DNA of 64,000 bases from Thalassospira lucentensis (GCF_032921865.1 NZ_CP136684.1:1656501-1720500), one strand, 5' to 3'. Positions 8,614-17,314 are shown, counted from the stretch's first letter. The notes: generated by a model not told the origin, from the letters alone. Numbers and translations are program-made.

Positions 8614-9215
8614 GCTCAGGGAATGCCATTGATCAGGTTGCGCAGGGGCAGCTGTTTCTTGATCTGGTGTTACGTAACCGTTTCAACCGGACAATCCTTG
8701 ATCGGTTTAGTGATTTGGGAATTGATGACTGGTGGTTAACGGCTGGGTGTCTGGCGCAATCGATATGGAATATTTTAGCAAACCGCCCTGTTGAAGACCG
8801 GATTGATGACTATGATCTATTCTATTTTGACGCTGACATCCGTTGGAATGCTGAAGATAAGGTGATTGCACGAGTGGCTGATTTATTCTCAGATCTGCCC
8901 ATTCGGATCGAAATTCGCAATCAAGCAAGGGTGCCGATTTGGTACCGGAAGAAATTCGACATTGAATATGGTGATGTATCAGCTGCGTGCGAAGGGATTG
9001 ATCGATTTGCTTATCGAACAACTGCAATCGGGCTGCGCAAACTGCATGACGAGTATCGTATATATGCGCCATTTGGGCTTGAAGCGGTTTTGGAAGGCAC
9101 AATCATTCCAAACCCTGTCCTGCCGCTCCGGGATGTGTATGTGGCCAAAGTCATCCGATGGCGGAAAAACTGGCCCTGCCTTAAAGTGATGCCATGGCCC
9201 GATAACCCGGAATAA
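8610..9215 (+). CDS. Nucleotidyltransferase-like family protein (NTP_transf_6 / DUF925)
   Basis: A 201-residue protein resembling the DUF925/NTP_transf_6 family: WWLTAGCLAQSIWNILANRP, DDYDLFYFDADIRWNAEDK (the D-x-D pair fits a nucleotidyltransferase metal site), and a C-terminal YAPFGLEAVLEG...NP segment. Substrate unknown. I chose the ATG at 8610 because it overlaps the cobD stop as ATGA; a longer frame from 8574 lies wholly inside cobD. Its coding sequence looks richer in A/T than its neighbours, a hint of separate origin. A cobalamin role is only suggested by coupling to cobD. Confidence 0.7.
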   Translation: MSSGNAIDQVAQGQLFLDLVLRNRFNRTILDRFSDLGIDDWWLTAGCLAQSIWNILANRPVEDRIDDYDLFYFDADIRWNAEDKVIARVADLFSDLPIRIEIRNQARVPIWYRKKFDIEYGDVSAACEGIDRFAYRTTAIGLRKLHDEYRIYAPFGLEAVLEGTIIPNPVLPLRDVYVAKVIRWRKNWPCLKVMPWPDNPE

Positions 9216-9221
9216 TCTGGA

Positions 9222-10694
9222 CTATTTCTTGCCCTGATTGATCCGCGCAATGGTGGAGGTCGTCGAAAAACCGTCGGCGAGATTGGCCAGAACGACTTTG
9301 CCGCCATACCCCTGAACGATATCTGCGCCGACAACCTTGTCGATGGTGTAATCGGCACCCTTGACCAGAATATCGGGTTTGAGGGCCTCGATCACAGTGA
9401 TCGGGGTGTCTTCGCCGAAAATCACCACACCGCTGACGGTTTCAAGAGACCCCAGGACAGCCGCACGGGCGGCTTCGGATTGCACAGGTCGTGCTTCGCC
9501 CTTAAGCCGTTTGACCGACGCATCGGAATTAAGCCCGACAATTAGGCGGTCACAATTGGATCGTGCCTGTTGCAGAAGGCTGAGATGGCCCGGATGCAAA
9601 AGATCGAAACAGCCATTGGTGAAACCGACCTTGTAACCCTTGCGGCGCCAGCGTTCGACACGGTCCACCATGCGGTCAAGCGGCATCAGTTTGGCTTCGC
9701 CGATCATCAGGTCGTGATGATGCAGAACAGAAATCAGTTCGTCCGGATAAACAACAGCCGTGCCGATCTTGCCAACCACAATGCCTGCCGCGACATTGGC
9801 AATGCGGGCAGCATCGGAAAGCGACGCACCCCCGGCAATCGCCGAGGCAAGGCAGGCAACAACCGTGTCACCGGCACCGGAAACATCAAAGACTTCACGG
9901 GCCTCGGTCGGAAGGTGAATGGCCTCACCCGTGCTGGTGACAAGTGTCATGCCGTCCTGGCTTCGGGTCAGAAGCACATTTTCAATGCCGCATTCGGTGA
10001 TGATTTTTGTTGCCGCGGCAATGGCGTCTTCGTCGCTATGAATCTCGATCCCGGTTGCGGCCAGGGCTTCGGCGCGGTTCGGAGTGACGACCGTGGCACC
10101 GCGATAGATGCTATAATCCGTACCCTTGGGATCGACAATCACCGGTTTTCCAGCCTTGCGAGCGGCGGCAATGGTTGCGGCGACGACGTCACCATGCAGA
10201 ACACCCTTGCCGTAATCGGAAAGGATGATGGCGCTGACATCGGGGGCCAGTTGGGTGGCCAAAGCCGACAGGTTGCTGATGGTTGTCGCCGCAAGCGTTG
10301 CGGTAGTTTCGTTATCAGATCGTAACAATTGCTGTCCACCCGCGATATAGCGGGTCTTGATCGTTGTCGGGCGGTTGCGTTCAATCTGGATATAGGGTTC
10401 GACGCCCTTGTCATTGGCAACATATTCCATGACCTCGCGGCCCGGAAGATCATCACCGACAAGTGACAGAAAACGAACCGATGCGCCAAGGGCTGTCGCA
10501 TTGCGGGTGACGTTGCCCGCCCCGCCCAGCATGGCGCTTTCGCGTTCGACCCGAATGATCGGGATCGGTGCCTCGGGCGAAATGCGCGTGACTGAGCCAT
10601 ACACAAACCGGTCGAGCATGACATCGCCGATGCAAAGTACCTTGGCATTGGGCAGCTGTTCAACCAGTTGGGCCAGATGGCTAAGATCGGTCAT
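9222..10694 (-). CDS. hldE: Bifunctional heptose-7-phosphate kinase / heptose-1-phosphate adenylyltransferase
   Basis: Makes ADP-heptose for lipopolysaccharide core. Of 490 residues, 1 to about 320 form a PfkB/ribokinase-type kinase (CIGDVMLDRF, MLGGAGNV near 55-61, catalytic GAGDT at 273-277), and about 345-490 form a cytidylyltransferase-like domain with FTNGCFDLLHPGH (358-370), containing the HxGH motif. Length is normal for HldE/RfaE. It is followed on the same strand (upstream gene) by gmhA with a 45-base gap, so the two form an LPS-heptose unit; it converges with the nucleotidyltransferase gene six bases away. Confidence 0.95.
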   Translation of the reverse strand: MTDLSHLAQLVEQLPNAKVLCIGDVMLDRFVYGSVTRISPEAPIPIIRVERESAMLGGAGNVTRNATALGASVRFLSLVGDDLPGREVMEYVANDKGVEPYIQIERNRPTTIKTRYIAGGQQLLRSDNETTATLAATTISNLSALATQLAPDVSAIILSDYGKGVLHGDVVAATIAAARKAGKPVIVDPKGTDYSIYRGATVVTPNRAEALAATGIEIHSDEDAIAAATKIITECGIENVLLTRSQDGMTLVTSTGEAIHLPTEAREVFDVSGAGDTVVACLASAIAGGASLSDAARIANVAAGIVVGKIGTAVVYPDELISVLHHHDLMIGEAKLMPLDRMVDRVERWRRKGYKVGFTNGCFDLLHPGHLSLLQQARSNCDRLIVGLNSDASVKRLKGEARPVQSEAARAAVLGSLETVSGVVIFGEDTPITVIEALKPDILVKGADYTIDKVVGADIVQGYGGKVVLANLADGFSTTSTIARINQGKK

Positions 10695-10739
10695 GTTCGT
10701 ATCGTCTTCTGTTCGTTAAGTCGAAGGTGTTTGGTTGGC

Positions 10740-11324
10740 TCAGGCTTTGGTCAGGCCAAGGGTATGTTCCAGCGCGCCAACCAGCATCTGCCCGATCTGG
10801 ATATGCATTTCCTGAATGCGGGCGGTGGTGTTGCTGGGCACGATCATTAGCGGATCGCACAGATCGACCATCGCGCCGCCAGTTTTACCAGTCCATCCGG
10901 TGGCGATCAGACCCATCTCGCGGGCTTTTTCAAGGCCGAGATTGACGTTCCTGCTGTTGCCGGATGTCGAAATGCCAATCGCGATATCGCCCGGCCGCCC
11001 TAGTGCCTCGATCTGGCGCGAGAACAGATAATCGAAACCGAAATCGTTACCGATGGCGGTCAATGCCGAGCTGTCTGTTGTCAGTGAGATGGCTGGTAAA
11101 GCACGCCGGTCATTGATGTAGCGAACCGTAAATTCGGTTGCGATATGCTGCGCGTCGGCGGCCGATCCACCATTGCCAAAGAACAGGAGTTTGTTGCCTT
11201 CATTCAGTGCCTTGGTGCAGATCGATACCAGCTTTGCAAAGGGTGCACGCGTTGCTTCGCGGGTTTTGTCGACCAGATCAAGATGCTCGTCAAATTCGGC
11301 ATCGAAGAAGGCATTGATATCCAT
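10740..11324 (-). CDS. gmhA: Sedoheptulose-7-phosphate (phosphoheptose) isomerase
   Basis: First step of ADP-heptose synthesis: sedoheptulose-7-phosphate to heptose-7-phosphate. The 194-residue protein is a single SIS domain with FFGNGGSAADAQHIATEF (48-65) and ISTSGNSRNV (118-127), both signature GmhA segments. It lies directly upstream of hldE and the two are probably co-transcribed; heptose synthesis genes are often paired this way. Confidence 0.95.
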   Translation of the reverse strand: MDINAFFDAEFDEHLDLVDKTREATRAPFAKLVSICTKALNEGNKLLFFGNGGSAADAQHIATEFTVRYINDRRALPAISLTTDSSALTAIGNDFGFDYLFSRQIEALGRPGDIAIGISTSGNSRNVNLGLEKAREMGLIATGWTGKTGGAMVDLCDPLMIVPSNTTARIQEMHIQIGQMLVGALEHTLGLTKA

Positions 11325-11474
11325 GTTTTTGATCTCTGGAATGTTCGAGGCGATGAAATCGGGCTGAAACTAGCAGCTTGGATGATGTATTGCCATGACT
11401 TATCGTTGTGGAAATCGGTGTTCGCGGCAATTGGCGGAACGTCAGAAAGTGCCCATTTTTCCCGTTTGGTTTCA

Positions 11475-11493
11475 ATTTATCACAATGATAAAT
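11475..11493. promoter_or_regulatory. 7-bp inverted repeat between gmhA and the EAL-like gene
   Basis: ATTTATC-acaat-GATAAAT is a perfect AT-rich inverted repeat with a 5-base centre in the divergent 256-base gap between gmhA and the EAL-like gene. Its position suits a transcription-factor operator for either gene. No bound protein can be named. Confidence 0.3.
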
Positions 11494-11580
11494 ACATAAG
11501 CTGTTAACAGGCAGCGAACTATTGTATTTCAATCGGGACTTTCGCCGCGCGTTGCACATTGGAAAATCTGGTCATCCTGT

Positions 11581-12810
11581 ATGTCTGAAAGTACGTTACC
11601 TTCACCCGAAGCCTTTCTGGTCGATTATGTGCGGCGTCTTGAACGTCGCAAGGATGGCGTGGGGGCAATTCATGTGCATTTTTCAAAACTTCTGCCATTC
11701 AACCGGCGTGACCATCACATCCGTACGGCAATTGCGTCGTTCGAAGACATTGTGCCAGAAGTTACCGGGCGCATCTTTACGCTGTCCAATCAGGATCTGA
11801 TTTTTATATTTGATGCGGCCGAGATTGACGAGGTCAATGCCGTCATTTTCCGGCTTAAGTTCCTGTTCAATGACGATCCACTGATCAGTGATGGCAAGGA
11901 TGAAAGTGGCGCACCGGCGACCTTTACCGACTATTTTGACGTTGCCCAGCAATACAAGGACTTCTTGCATCTGACCCAGACGCTTGTGCGATCGAACGCC
12001 AACCGGCCGCGTCAGGTCAGCAAGGCGGCCGAGCGCCATAACGATAGTCCGGATCTTGAGGACGGTCGTGCACCACTGACGCCGAAAATCCTTGGTCGTA
12101 TCGACGAGGCATTGCGTCGTGCCGATCTTTCGAACCTGATGCGCCGACAGGCGATTTGTGCCGTTGTTGGTGATGCAAACCCGACGCCGGTTTTCCACGA
12201 ACTGTTCATTTCGATCAAGGATTTGCAGCAGACGTTGCTGCCTGATGTCAATGTTCTGTCGAATCGCTGGCTGTTCCAGCACCTGACGGAAATTCTTGAT
12301 CGGCGGATGTTATCCCTGCTTACGCGCAGCAATGACGCATCGGTTACCGGCTCGGTCAGTATCAATCTGAATGTTTCGACGCTGCTATCGCCGGATTTCC
12401 TGACGTTTGACAGCAATGTCAAAGCAGGCCAGCGCGGCACAATCGTGCTTGAGCTGCAGAAGATCGATATTTTCGCTGATCTTGGGGCGTTTTTCTTTGC
12501 GCGCGATTTTTGCCGTGATCGCGGATACCGGATTTGTATTGATGGCATCAGCCATCTGTCGCTGCCCTATATCAACCGCAACAAGCTTGGCGTTGATATG
12601 ATCAAGATGATCTGGGACCCGGAAATGGAAAATCTGGACGAGGAACACGGCAATGCGATGCGTGAAGCTGTCGCGCAGTCAGGCGATACGCGTGTGATCA
12701 TGTGCCGTTGTGATGATGAACGCGCGATCAAGTTCGGTCATGGCATCAATATCACCATGTTCCAGGGGCGTTATGTCGAGCAGCTGCTAAGCGAACGCAC
12801 TAAAAAATAA
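11581..12810 (+). CDS. Protein with C-terminal degenerate EAL-like domain
   Basis: A 409-residue cytosolic protein. From about 255 onward it follows the EAL-domain pattern: SVSINLNVSTLLSPDFL resembles the NLS segment, VLELQKIDI (289-297) the E-x-T-E segment, and GYRICIDGISH (315-325) with VDMIKMIW (338-345) the D-D-F-G and VDxxKID segments. Key catalytic acids are absent (LQKI for LTE, IDGI for DDFG), so c-di-GMP hydrolysis is unlikely; a binding or scaffold role is more plausible. Residues 1-170 have no family I recognise. No membrane segment. The gene is monocistronic and ends in a strong hairpin terminator. Confidence 0.6.
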   Translation: MSESTLPSPEAFLVDYVRRLERRKDGVGAIHVHFSKLLPFNRRDHHIRTAIASFEDIVPEVTGRIFTLSNQDLIFIFDAAEIDEVNAVIFRLKFLFNDDPLISDGKDESGAPATFTDYFDVAQQYKDFLHLTQTLVRSNANRPRQVSKAAERHNDSPDLEDGRAPLTPKILGRIDEALRRADLSNLMRRQAICAVVGDANPTPVFHELFISIKDLQQTLLPDVNVLSNRWLFQHLTEILDRRMLSLLTRSNDASVTGSVSINLNVSTLLSPDFLTFDSNVKAGQRGTIVLELQKIDIFADLGAFFFARDFCRDRGYRICIDGISHLSLPYINRNKLGVDMIKMIWDPEMENLDEEHGNAMREAVAQSGDTRVIMCRCDDERAIKFGHGINITMFQGRYVEQLLSERTKK

Positions 12811-12837
12811 CGCCAGCAAATAGCTGGCGTCTTTTAA
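12810..12837 (+). terminator. Bidirectional Rho-independent terminator
   Basis: ACGCCAGC-aaata-GCTGGCGT (12810-12830) followed by CTTTTAA. On the other strand the hairpin is followed by TTATTTTTT, so it probably also ends cobT transcripts arriving from the right. Confidence 0.8.
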
Positions 12838-12854
12838 TTCCGAAGTCAAAACGA

Positions 12855-13886
12855 TTATGCGCCGCGGCTTGCAACACCAGCCTTGGCAAAGGTTGCCATG
12901 CCGTTGTGGCATTCCGCTGATGCCCGCAAAAGAGGGATGGCAAGGGCTGCCCCCGATCCTTCGCCAAGGCGCATGCCAAAATCGAGAAGCGGCTGTTTAC
13001 CCAGTTTTTCGATCAGGCGCTTGTGGCCCGGCTCGGCCGAGACATGCCCGATCATGCAATGATCAAGCGCATCGCTGCGGATGGCGGCAAGGGTTGCCGC
13101 AGCGGCACAGGATACATAACCATCAAGAAGAACCGGCACCCGCTGATAACGAGCAGCAAGAATGGCACCGGCCATCGCCGCGATTTCACGACCGCCAACA
13201 CAGCGCAGAACATCAAGTGCATCATGCATCTGATTTTTGTGCAGGATGATGGCGTCACCTACCACGCGTGTTTTGCGTTCAAGCGTTTCATCGTCAATGC
13301 CGGTACCGCGTCCAGTCCAGTCGGCGGCTGCACCGCCAAACAGTGCGTGGGCAATAGCCGCTGCCGAGGTGGTATTGCCGATTCCCATTTCACCGGGCAC
13401 AAAAAGGTCGAGCCCCTTTTCGATTGCACTCATGCCAAAGGCCATTGCTTCGGCACAGCCTTCGTCATCCATGGCGGGTTCTTGTGAGAAATCGTTGGTT
13501 GGAATTTCAAGTGCGACTTCCATCACGCGCAATTCGGCATCTACTGTTTTGCAGATCTGGTTGATCGCCGCACCGCCATTGATGAAGTTTTCCACCATCT
13601 GCTGGTTGACCTCGACCGGGAAGGCAGACACGCCCTGGGCGCAGACACCGTGACTTCCGGCAAAGACCGTGACACGCGGGCGTGACATGTTCGGGCGTGA
13701 ATTTCCCTGCCACCCGGCCAGCCAAAGGCTGATATCTTCCATGCGCCCAAGTGCGCCTGCGGGTTTGGTCAGTTCGGGCTCGCGCGCGCTGACGGCGGCC
13801 TGTGCCTCGGTATCGACACCGGGCAATTCGGCCATCAGGGTGCGGATTTCATCAAGGCTTTGCGGGGGATGCTTGGGGTCGAACAT
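12855..13886 (-). CDS. cobT: Nicotinate-nucleotide--dimethylbenzimidazole phosphoribosyltransferase
   Basis: Activates the lower ligand of cobalamin as alpha-ribazole phosphate. The 343-residue protein has AGSHGVCAQGVSAFP (76-90), GEMGIGNTTSAAA (165-177) and GEGSGAALAIPLL (308-320), whose Glu309 corresponds to the catalytic base. This is the CobT/CobU phosphoribosyltransferase, not the cobaltochelatase CobT. It is divergent from cobS, with the 5' ends about 115 bases apart, so both lower-ligand steps may share a control region. Confidence 0.95.
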   Translation of the reverse strand: MFDPKHPPQSLDEIRTLMAELPGVDTEAQAAVSAREPELTKPAGALGRMEDISLWLAGWQGNSRPNMSRPRVTVFAGSHGVCAQGVSAFPVEVNQQMVENFINGGAAINQICKTVDAELRVMEVALEIPTNDFSQEPAMDDEGCAEAMAFGMSAIEKGLDLFVPGEMGIGNTTSAAAIAHALFGGAAADWTGRGTGIDDETLERKTRVVGDAIILHKNQMHDALDVLRCVGGREIAAMAGAILAARYQRVPVLLDGYVSCAAAATLAAIRSDALDHCMIGHVSAEPGHKRLIEKLGKQPLLDFGMRLGEGSGAALAIPLLRASAECHNGMATFAKAGVASRGA

Positions 13887-14000
13887 GGAAAATCTCCGGC
13901 TGGCGGACGAGGATGCAAAGCGTCTTCTGCTTGGCTTCTGTCGCGCCCATGATTAGTCTGATTGCGTGCAAAATGCCAGTTCGAATATGGGAAATCACCC

Positions 14001-14861
14001 GTGACAAATGATCATAATCAAGCCGGAATGAAATCGCAAAGCCCTGATGACGAGGGCATTGCCAGCAAGGTTGAGCACGACGAAGACATTTCGTCGCCAA
14101 AGGGACCGGTTGCCGATTTCTGGCGGGCGCTGGCCCTTTTGAGCCGTGTTCCGGTTTCCGCAACATGTGACTTTCGCCCGGTTGCGATCGCGCGGTCGGT
14201 CTGGTGCTGGCCATTGGTGGGACTGTTTATTGCAGGTATCGCGATCATCCCGGCATATCTGACCGAAGTTCTCACCGGAAATGGCATGATTGCGGCCATT
14301 GTCGCGACGCTGGCACTGATCCTGTTAACCGGGGCGATGCATGAAGATGGTATTGCCGACTGCGCAGATGGATTTGGTGGCGGGCAGGACAAGTTGCGTA
14401 AACTTGAAATCATGCGTGACAGTCGCATCGGCACATATGGTGTTGTTGCACTTGTTTTATGCCTTGCGATGCGTGTTGCGGTTCTGGCGGCTGCGGGTGA
14501 AAGCGGCAGCATGGCCGCCATTCTGATTGTGATGGCGACACTATCGCGTGCGGCGATGCCGATTGTGACCTATGTTTTTGATCCGGCGCGTGAAGACGGG
14601 CTTGGCAAGGGAGCCGGACGTCCCGACATCAGAATGGTCGCGGCAGGAATTGCCGTTGCCTTGATGTTGGTGGTGATTGTTGCAGGCGCATTGACCGCAT
14701 TCATGTGTTTGGTTGCCATGATGGTCGGGGCATCTATCGTCGGTTGGATCGCCCGGCATCAGATTGGTGGCCATACCGGTGATGTGCTGGGTATGACGCA
14801 AATCATTTCCGAGCTATTTGTCGGCATTGCATTTATCGCAGTGCTGCAGGTCACTTGGTGA
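14001..14861 (+). CDS. cobS: Adenosylcobinamide-GDP ribazoletransferase (cobalamin synthase), membrane protein
   Basis: Joins adenosylcobinamide-GDP and alpha-ribazole(-phosphate). The hallmark MHEDGIADCADGFGGG with a nearby KLEIMRDSRIGTYG is present, followed by several hydrophobic helices, matching CobS/CobV (about 250-290 residues). The frame is open from a TTG at 13962; I prefer the GTG at 14001, nine bases after a GGGAA, while an ATG at 14028 is also possible. All three leave the conserved core intact. It precedes cobC by 70 bases on the same strand. Confidence 0.9.
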   Translation: MTNDHNQAGMKSQSPDDEGIASKVEHDEDISSPKGPVADFWRALALLSRVPVSATCDFRPVAIARSVWCWPLVGLFIAGIAIIPAYLTEVLTGNGMIAAIVATLALILLTGAMHEDGIADCADGFGGGQDKLRKLEIMRDSRIGTYGVVALVLCLAMRVAVLAAAGESGSMAAILIVMATLSRAAMPIVTYVFDPAREDGLGKGAGRPDIRMVAAGIAVALMLVVIVAGALTAFMCLVAMMVGASIVGWIARHQIGGHTGDVLGMTQIISELFVGIAFIAVLQVTW

Positions 14862-14931
14862 TAAGATCATAAAAATACCGCCGCGCAAATTGACCGGCAT
14901 TTCATGGATTACATTTTTCCTTGGGGGAAGA

Positions 14932-15543
14932 ATGCAGAAGGTAGTGACGACGCGGTGGTGGCTTGTTCGCCATGCGCCGGTGACAAATCCGGAACGGCTT
15001 GTTTATGGTCGAAGTGACATGCCGGTTAATCTGTCGGATGAAAAAGCGTTGCGGGCCTTGGCGCGTCAACTGCCTCGCGAGGCGATCTGGGTTACCAGTC
15101 ATTTGTCGCGAACGCTTGATACCGCGTTAAAACTCCTGGAACTGATGGATGAAAACATACTGCCGACCCGTGAGACCGGGTTTGCCGAGCAGCATTTCGG
15201 TACGTGGGAAAAGAAGCACTGGAATGACCTTCCCAAGGGGGAAACCACACGTTTCTGGACGGATTTTGCCAGACAGCATCCCCCGAATGGAGAAAGTTTC
15301 GGGGATGTTGTCGAACGCGTCGGGCCGTTGTTTGACCGGCTGACGCGCTATTGGGCAGGGAAAGATATTGTCGCGGTTATTCATGGGGGAACGGTACGCG
15401 CGGCTTTGGCAAGCGCCCTTGGTCTACCACTTGAGGCGGCGTTGTCGTTTCATGTCGATACACTCGGTTTGACGCGGATCGAACATATTGCCGGTGTCGA
15501 TCAGCCTGGCTGGCGGGTAACCGGTGTGAATTTGCGCTTTTAG
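14932..15543 (+). CDS. cobC: Histidine phosphatase family protein, probable alpha-ribazole phosphatase
   Basis: Removes the 5'-phosphate of alpha-ribazole phosphate or of cobalamin phosphate. The 203-residue protein is a phosphoglycerate-mutase-like histidine phosphatase with LVRHAPV (11-17, catalytic His14), SHLSRTLDTA for the second arginine, and VIHGGTVRAAL for the second histidine. The ATG at 14932 follows GGGGGAAGA, an excellent ribosome site; an upstream extension to 14818 would overlap cobS. The cobS-adjacent position supports the cobalamin role over a generic phosphatase. Confidence 0.85.
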   Translation: MQKVVTTRWWLVRHAPVTNPERLVYGRSDMPVNLSDEKALRALARQLPREAIWVTSHLSRTLDTALKLLELMDENILPTRETGFAEQHFGTWEKKHWNDLPKGETTRFWTDFARQHPPNGESFGDVVERVGPLFDRLTRYWAGKDIVAVIHGGTVRAALASALGLPLEAALSFHVDTLGLTRIEHIAGVDQPGWRVTGVNLRF

Positions 15544-15577
15544 ACGATCTGGCGATTTTGGATGAAAAGAACCCCGC

Positions 15578-15618
15578 GCGAAAATCAGGCAGGGTATCTG
15601 TTTCAGGCTGATTTTCGC
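15578..15618. terminator. Convergent hairpin between cobC and the unknown gene
   Basis: An 11-base perfect inverted repeat, GCGAAAATCAG (15578-15588) and CTGATTTTCGC (15608-15618), with a 19-base loop. It covers the stop codon of the minus-strand gene and follows cobC by 35 bases. No strong T run follows, so it is a probable attenuated or bidirectional terminator. Confidence 0.5.
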
Positions 15619-16277
15619 TGTTCGGTTTCACGCGCGCCAGAAAGGGCGTATTCCGACAAAAAGCGATCTACCATATCGGCAGTGACATCGTATCTGCCAC
15701 AGATTGATGCGACGTCTTCGAGATAGGCTTCGTAGTAGGGAATAGGGCGGCTGCGCGATTTGCCGCGAAGCTCGTTGATTTCACTGAAATCGGACGCGAA
15801 TTCCGGTGCCTCTATCACCTGAATAATCGTGTCGTCGATGATGGCCGCTGGTTTGCCCTTGTATTTCTTGCCACAGGCTGAAAGCATTTTGCTGGCGGTT
15901 GGGATGGATATCCCCGGCTGACCCAGAAGCTGTGACATTTGATCCTCGTCGAAATCGTCATTTTCGAACAGTTCCACGAGTTTGGTCAGGTCACGGACCA
16001 GAAGCGAAAGCGCATTTACGCGAATGCCACGCGCATGCGACCAGATAATGGTCGCGACAACACCACAGGTCGGACGGCTGGCATAAATGTTTCGAACATC
16101 ACGACGCGCCAATGATATTTCACCATTCACGGCATGATGTTGCAGGAATTCGGGAAAGGATTGATCGTTATAGTTCAATCTATCAAGCAGCCCGCGCCAC
16201 ATGTCTTCGCGTGATACGGTTTGCCAGGTTGTTGATTTCAGCTTCCGAATTCGTTGAATTTGTTCATGAATTGCCAT
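15603..16277 (-). CDS. Hypothetical protein, possible OGG-fold / helix-hairpin-helix protein
   Basis: A 224-residue protein of unknown function. The stretch LLGQPGISIPTASKML (about 128-143) followed by AAIIDDTIIQVIE resembles the helix-hairpin-helix plus catalytic-Asp layout of OGG-type DNA glycosylases, but the lysine expected in the hairpin (GVGTK) is replaced by proline, so activity would be altered at most to a monofunctional one. No signal peptide or membrane segment. The start lacks a clear ribosome site. It sits alone between cobC and the cobalamin riboswitch in sequence that is more A/T-rich than its surroundings, suggesting acquisition. The fold call is a weak resemblance. Confidence 0.5.
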   Translation of the reverse strand: MAIHEQIQRIRKLKSTTWQTVSREDMWRGLLDRLNYNDQSFPEFLQHHAVNGEISLARRDVRNIYASRPTCGVVATIIWSHARGIRVNALSLLVRDLTKLVELFENDDFDEDQMSQLLGQPGISIPTASKMLSACGKKYKGKPAAIIDDTIIQVIEAPEFASDFSEINELRGKSRSRPIPYYEAYLEDVASICGRYDVTADMVDRFLSEYALSGARETEQRKSA

Positions 16278-16519
16278 TTGATCAGCAAATTTCCAATTAA
16301 CCCCAAGAGTTGGCCCGAAACCTTTTGCAGTTCCGGCATCCGGACTTTGTTTGTTTTGTAATGTCCGGCGATCACGCTGGCGGCTTTTGGCAGCTCTGAT
16401 TCCAACGTGATAAAATTATGTTCTCCTAAAGAATAACCGCTCACAAGCAGTCAATTCTTACAAATACTGACCTTATGGCTAGGTCGGAGTTTGGGCTTTG
16501 GTCATAGGGGTAAAGCTGC

Positions 16520-16705
16520 TAGGTTCGGCGCTGCCGTTTGGTGATGGGAAACCGGTGTGATGCCGGTGCTGCCCCCGCAACTGTAACGGGTTGGGTGACC
16601 CGGGTGATGTGATGTCACCAGCCACCGGTAACGTTGATGCGTAGCCAACATGCCGGGAAGGCGGATTGCTTTCATGCCCGCAGCCAGGAAACCAGCCATC
16701 GGTAT
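16520..16705 (+). ncRNA. Cobalamin (AdoCbl) riboswitch
   Basis: The region has the conserved core elements in order: GGGAAACCGGTG (16547-16558), GCTGCCCCCGCAACTGTAA (16568-16586), GCCACCGG (16621-16628), ATGCCGGGAAGGC and the B12 box AGCCAGGAAACCAGCC (16682-16697). The layout and spacing match cobalamin riboswitches of proteobacteria. It ends about 75 bases before the cobP start, so it probably represses cobP-cobW-cobN when adenosylcobalamin is plentiful, by translation or termination control. It is the only copy I found in the window. Outer helix limits are approximate. Confidence 0.93.
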
Positions 16706-16774
16706 CCCTGTTCGCAAGGATATGGGGTGACGCAATCGGGCCTCGGTGGGAGGTCAAAGCGAAGGAAAACGGGT

Positions 16775-17314
16775 ATGACCCAGAATATGGCTGAAAACAG
16801 CCAGCTTGCCGGGATCCATCTGATCCTTGGCGGTGCCAGATCGGGCAAAAGCCGGTTTGCCGAAAACCGGATCAACCATGCAGGCGGCGGTATTTATATC
16901 GCGACCGGTCGTGCGTGGGACGACGAAATGGCAAACCGTATCGAACTTCACAAATCATCGCGCGGCGAGATGTGGCAAACGATCGAGGAACCGCTTGATC
17001 TTTGCACGGTCCTGTCTGCCTGCAGTAGTGATGGCAGCAAACCGGTATTGGTCGATTGCCTGACGCTTTGGCTGACCAATCTGATGCTGGAAGATCGCGA
17101 TATCGAGGCCGAATTTGACCGATTATGCGACATCCTTCCCGGGCTGGACATTCCGGTTCTTCTGGTGTCGAACGAGGTCGGCTTCGGGATTGTGCCGGAA
17201 AATACCATGGCGCGCAGCTTTCGGGATCACGCAGGACGATTGCATCAGCGAATTGCCGAACTTGCCGATCAGGTGACGCTTGTGGTTGCCGGCATTCCGA
17301 TGGCAGTTAAATAG
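16775..17314 (+). CDS. cobP: Adenosylcobinamide kinase / adenosylcobinamide-phosphate guanylyltransferase
   Basis: Phosphorylates adenosylcobinamide and transfers GMP to give adenosylcobinamide-GDP. The 179-residue protein begins with the P-loop LILGGARSGKSRFAENR, has the switch-like YIATGRAWDDEMANRIELHK, and ends with VSNEVGFGIVPENTMARSFRD, all typical of CobP/CobU. I chose the ATG at 16775, eight bases after AAGGA; a longer frame runs back into the riboswitch. It is the first gene after the riboswitch. Confidence 0.95.
   Translation: MTQNMAENSQLAGIHLILGGARSGKSRFAENRINHAGGGIYIATGRAWDDEMANRIELHKSSRGEMWQTIEEPLDLCTVLSACSSDGSKPVLVDCLTLWLTNLMLEDRDIEAEFDRLCDILPGLDIPVLLVSNEVGFGIVPENTMARSFRDHAGRLHQRIAELADQVTLVVAGIPMAVK

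Noticed and set aside
12855..13886. Reading cobT and cobS (14001-14861) as the cobaltochelatase subunits of the same names
   Set aside because: Their sequences are clearly the phosphoribosyltransferase and the cobalamin synthase; the chelatase AAA+ and VWA subunits are not in the window.
16238..16444. 68-codon minus-strand frame upstream of the OGG-like gene (GTG start)
   Set aside because: No ribosome site before the GTG, overlaps the next gene by 40 bases, and no motif. An AGGAG near 16430 has no good start codon after it. Left as possible but unsupported.
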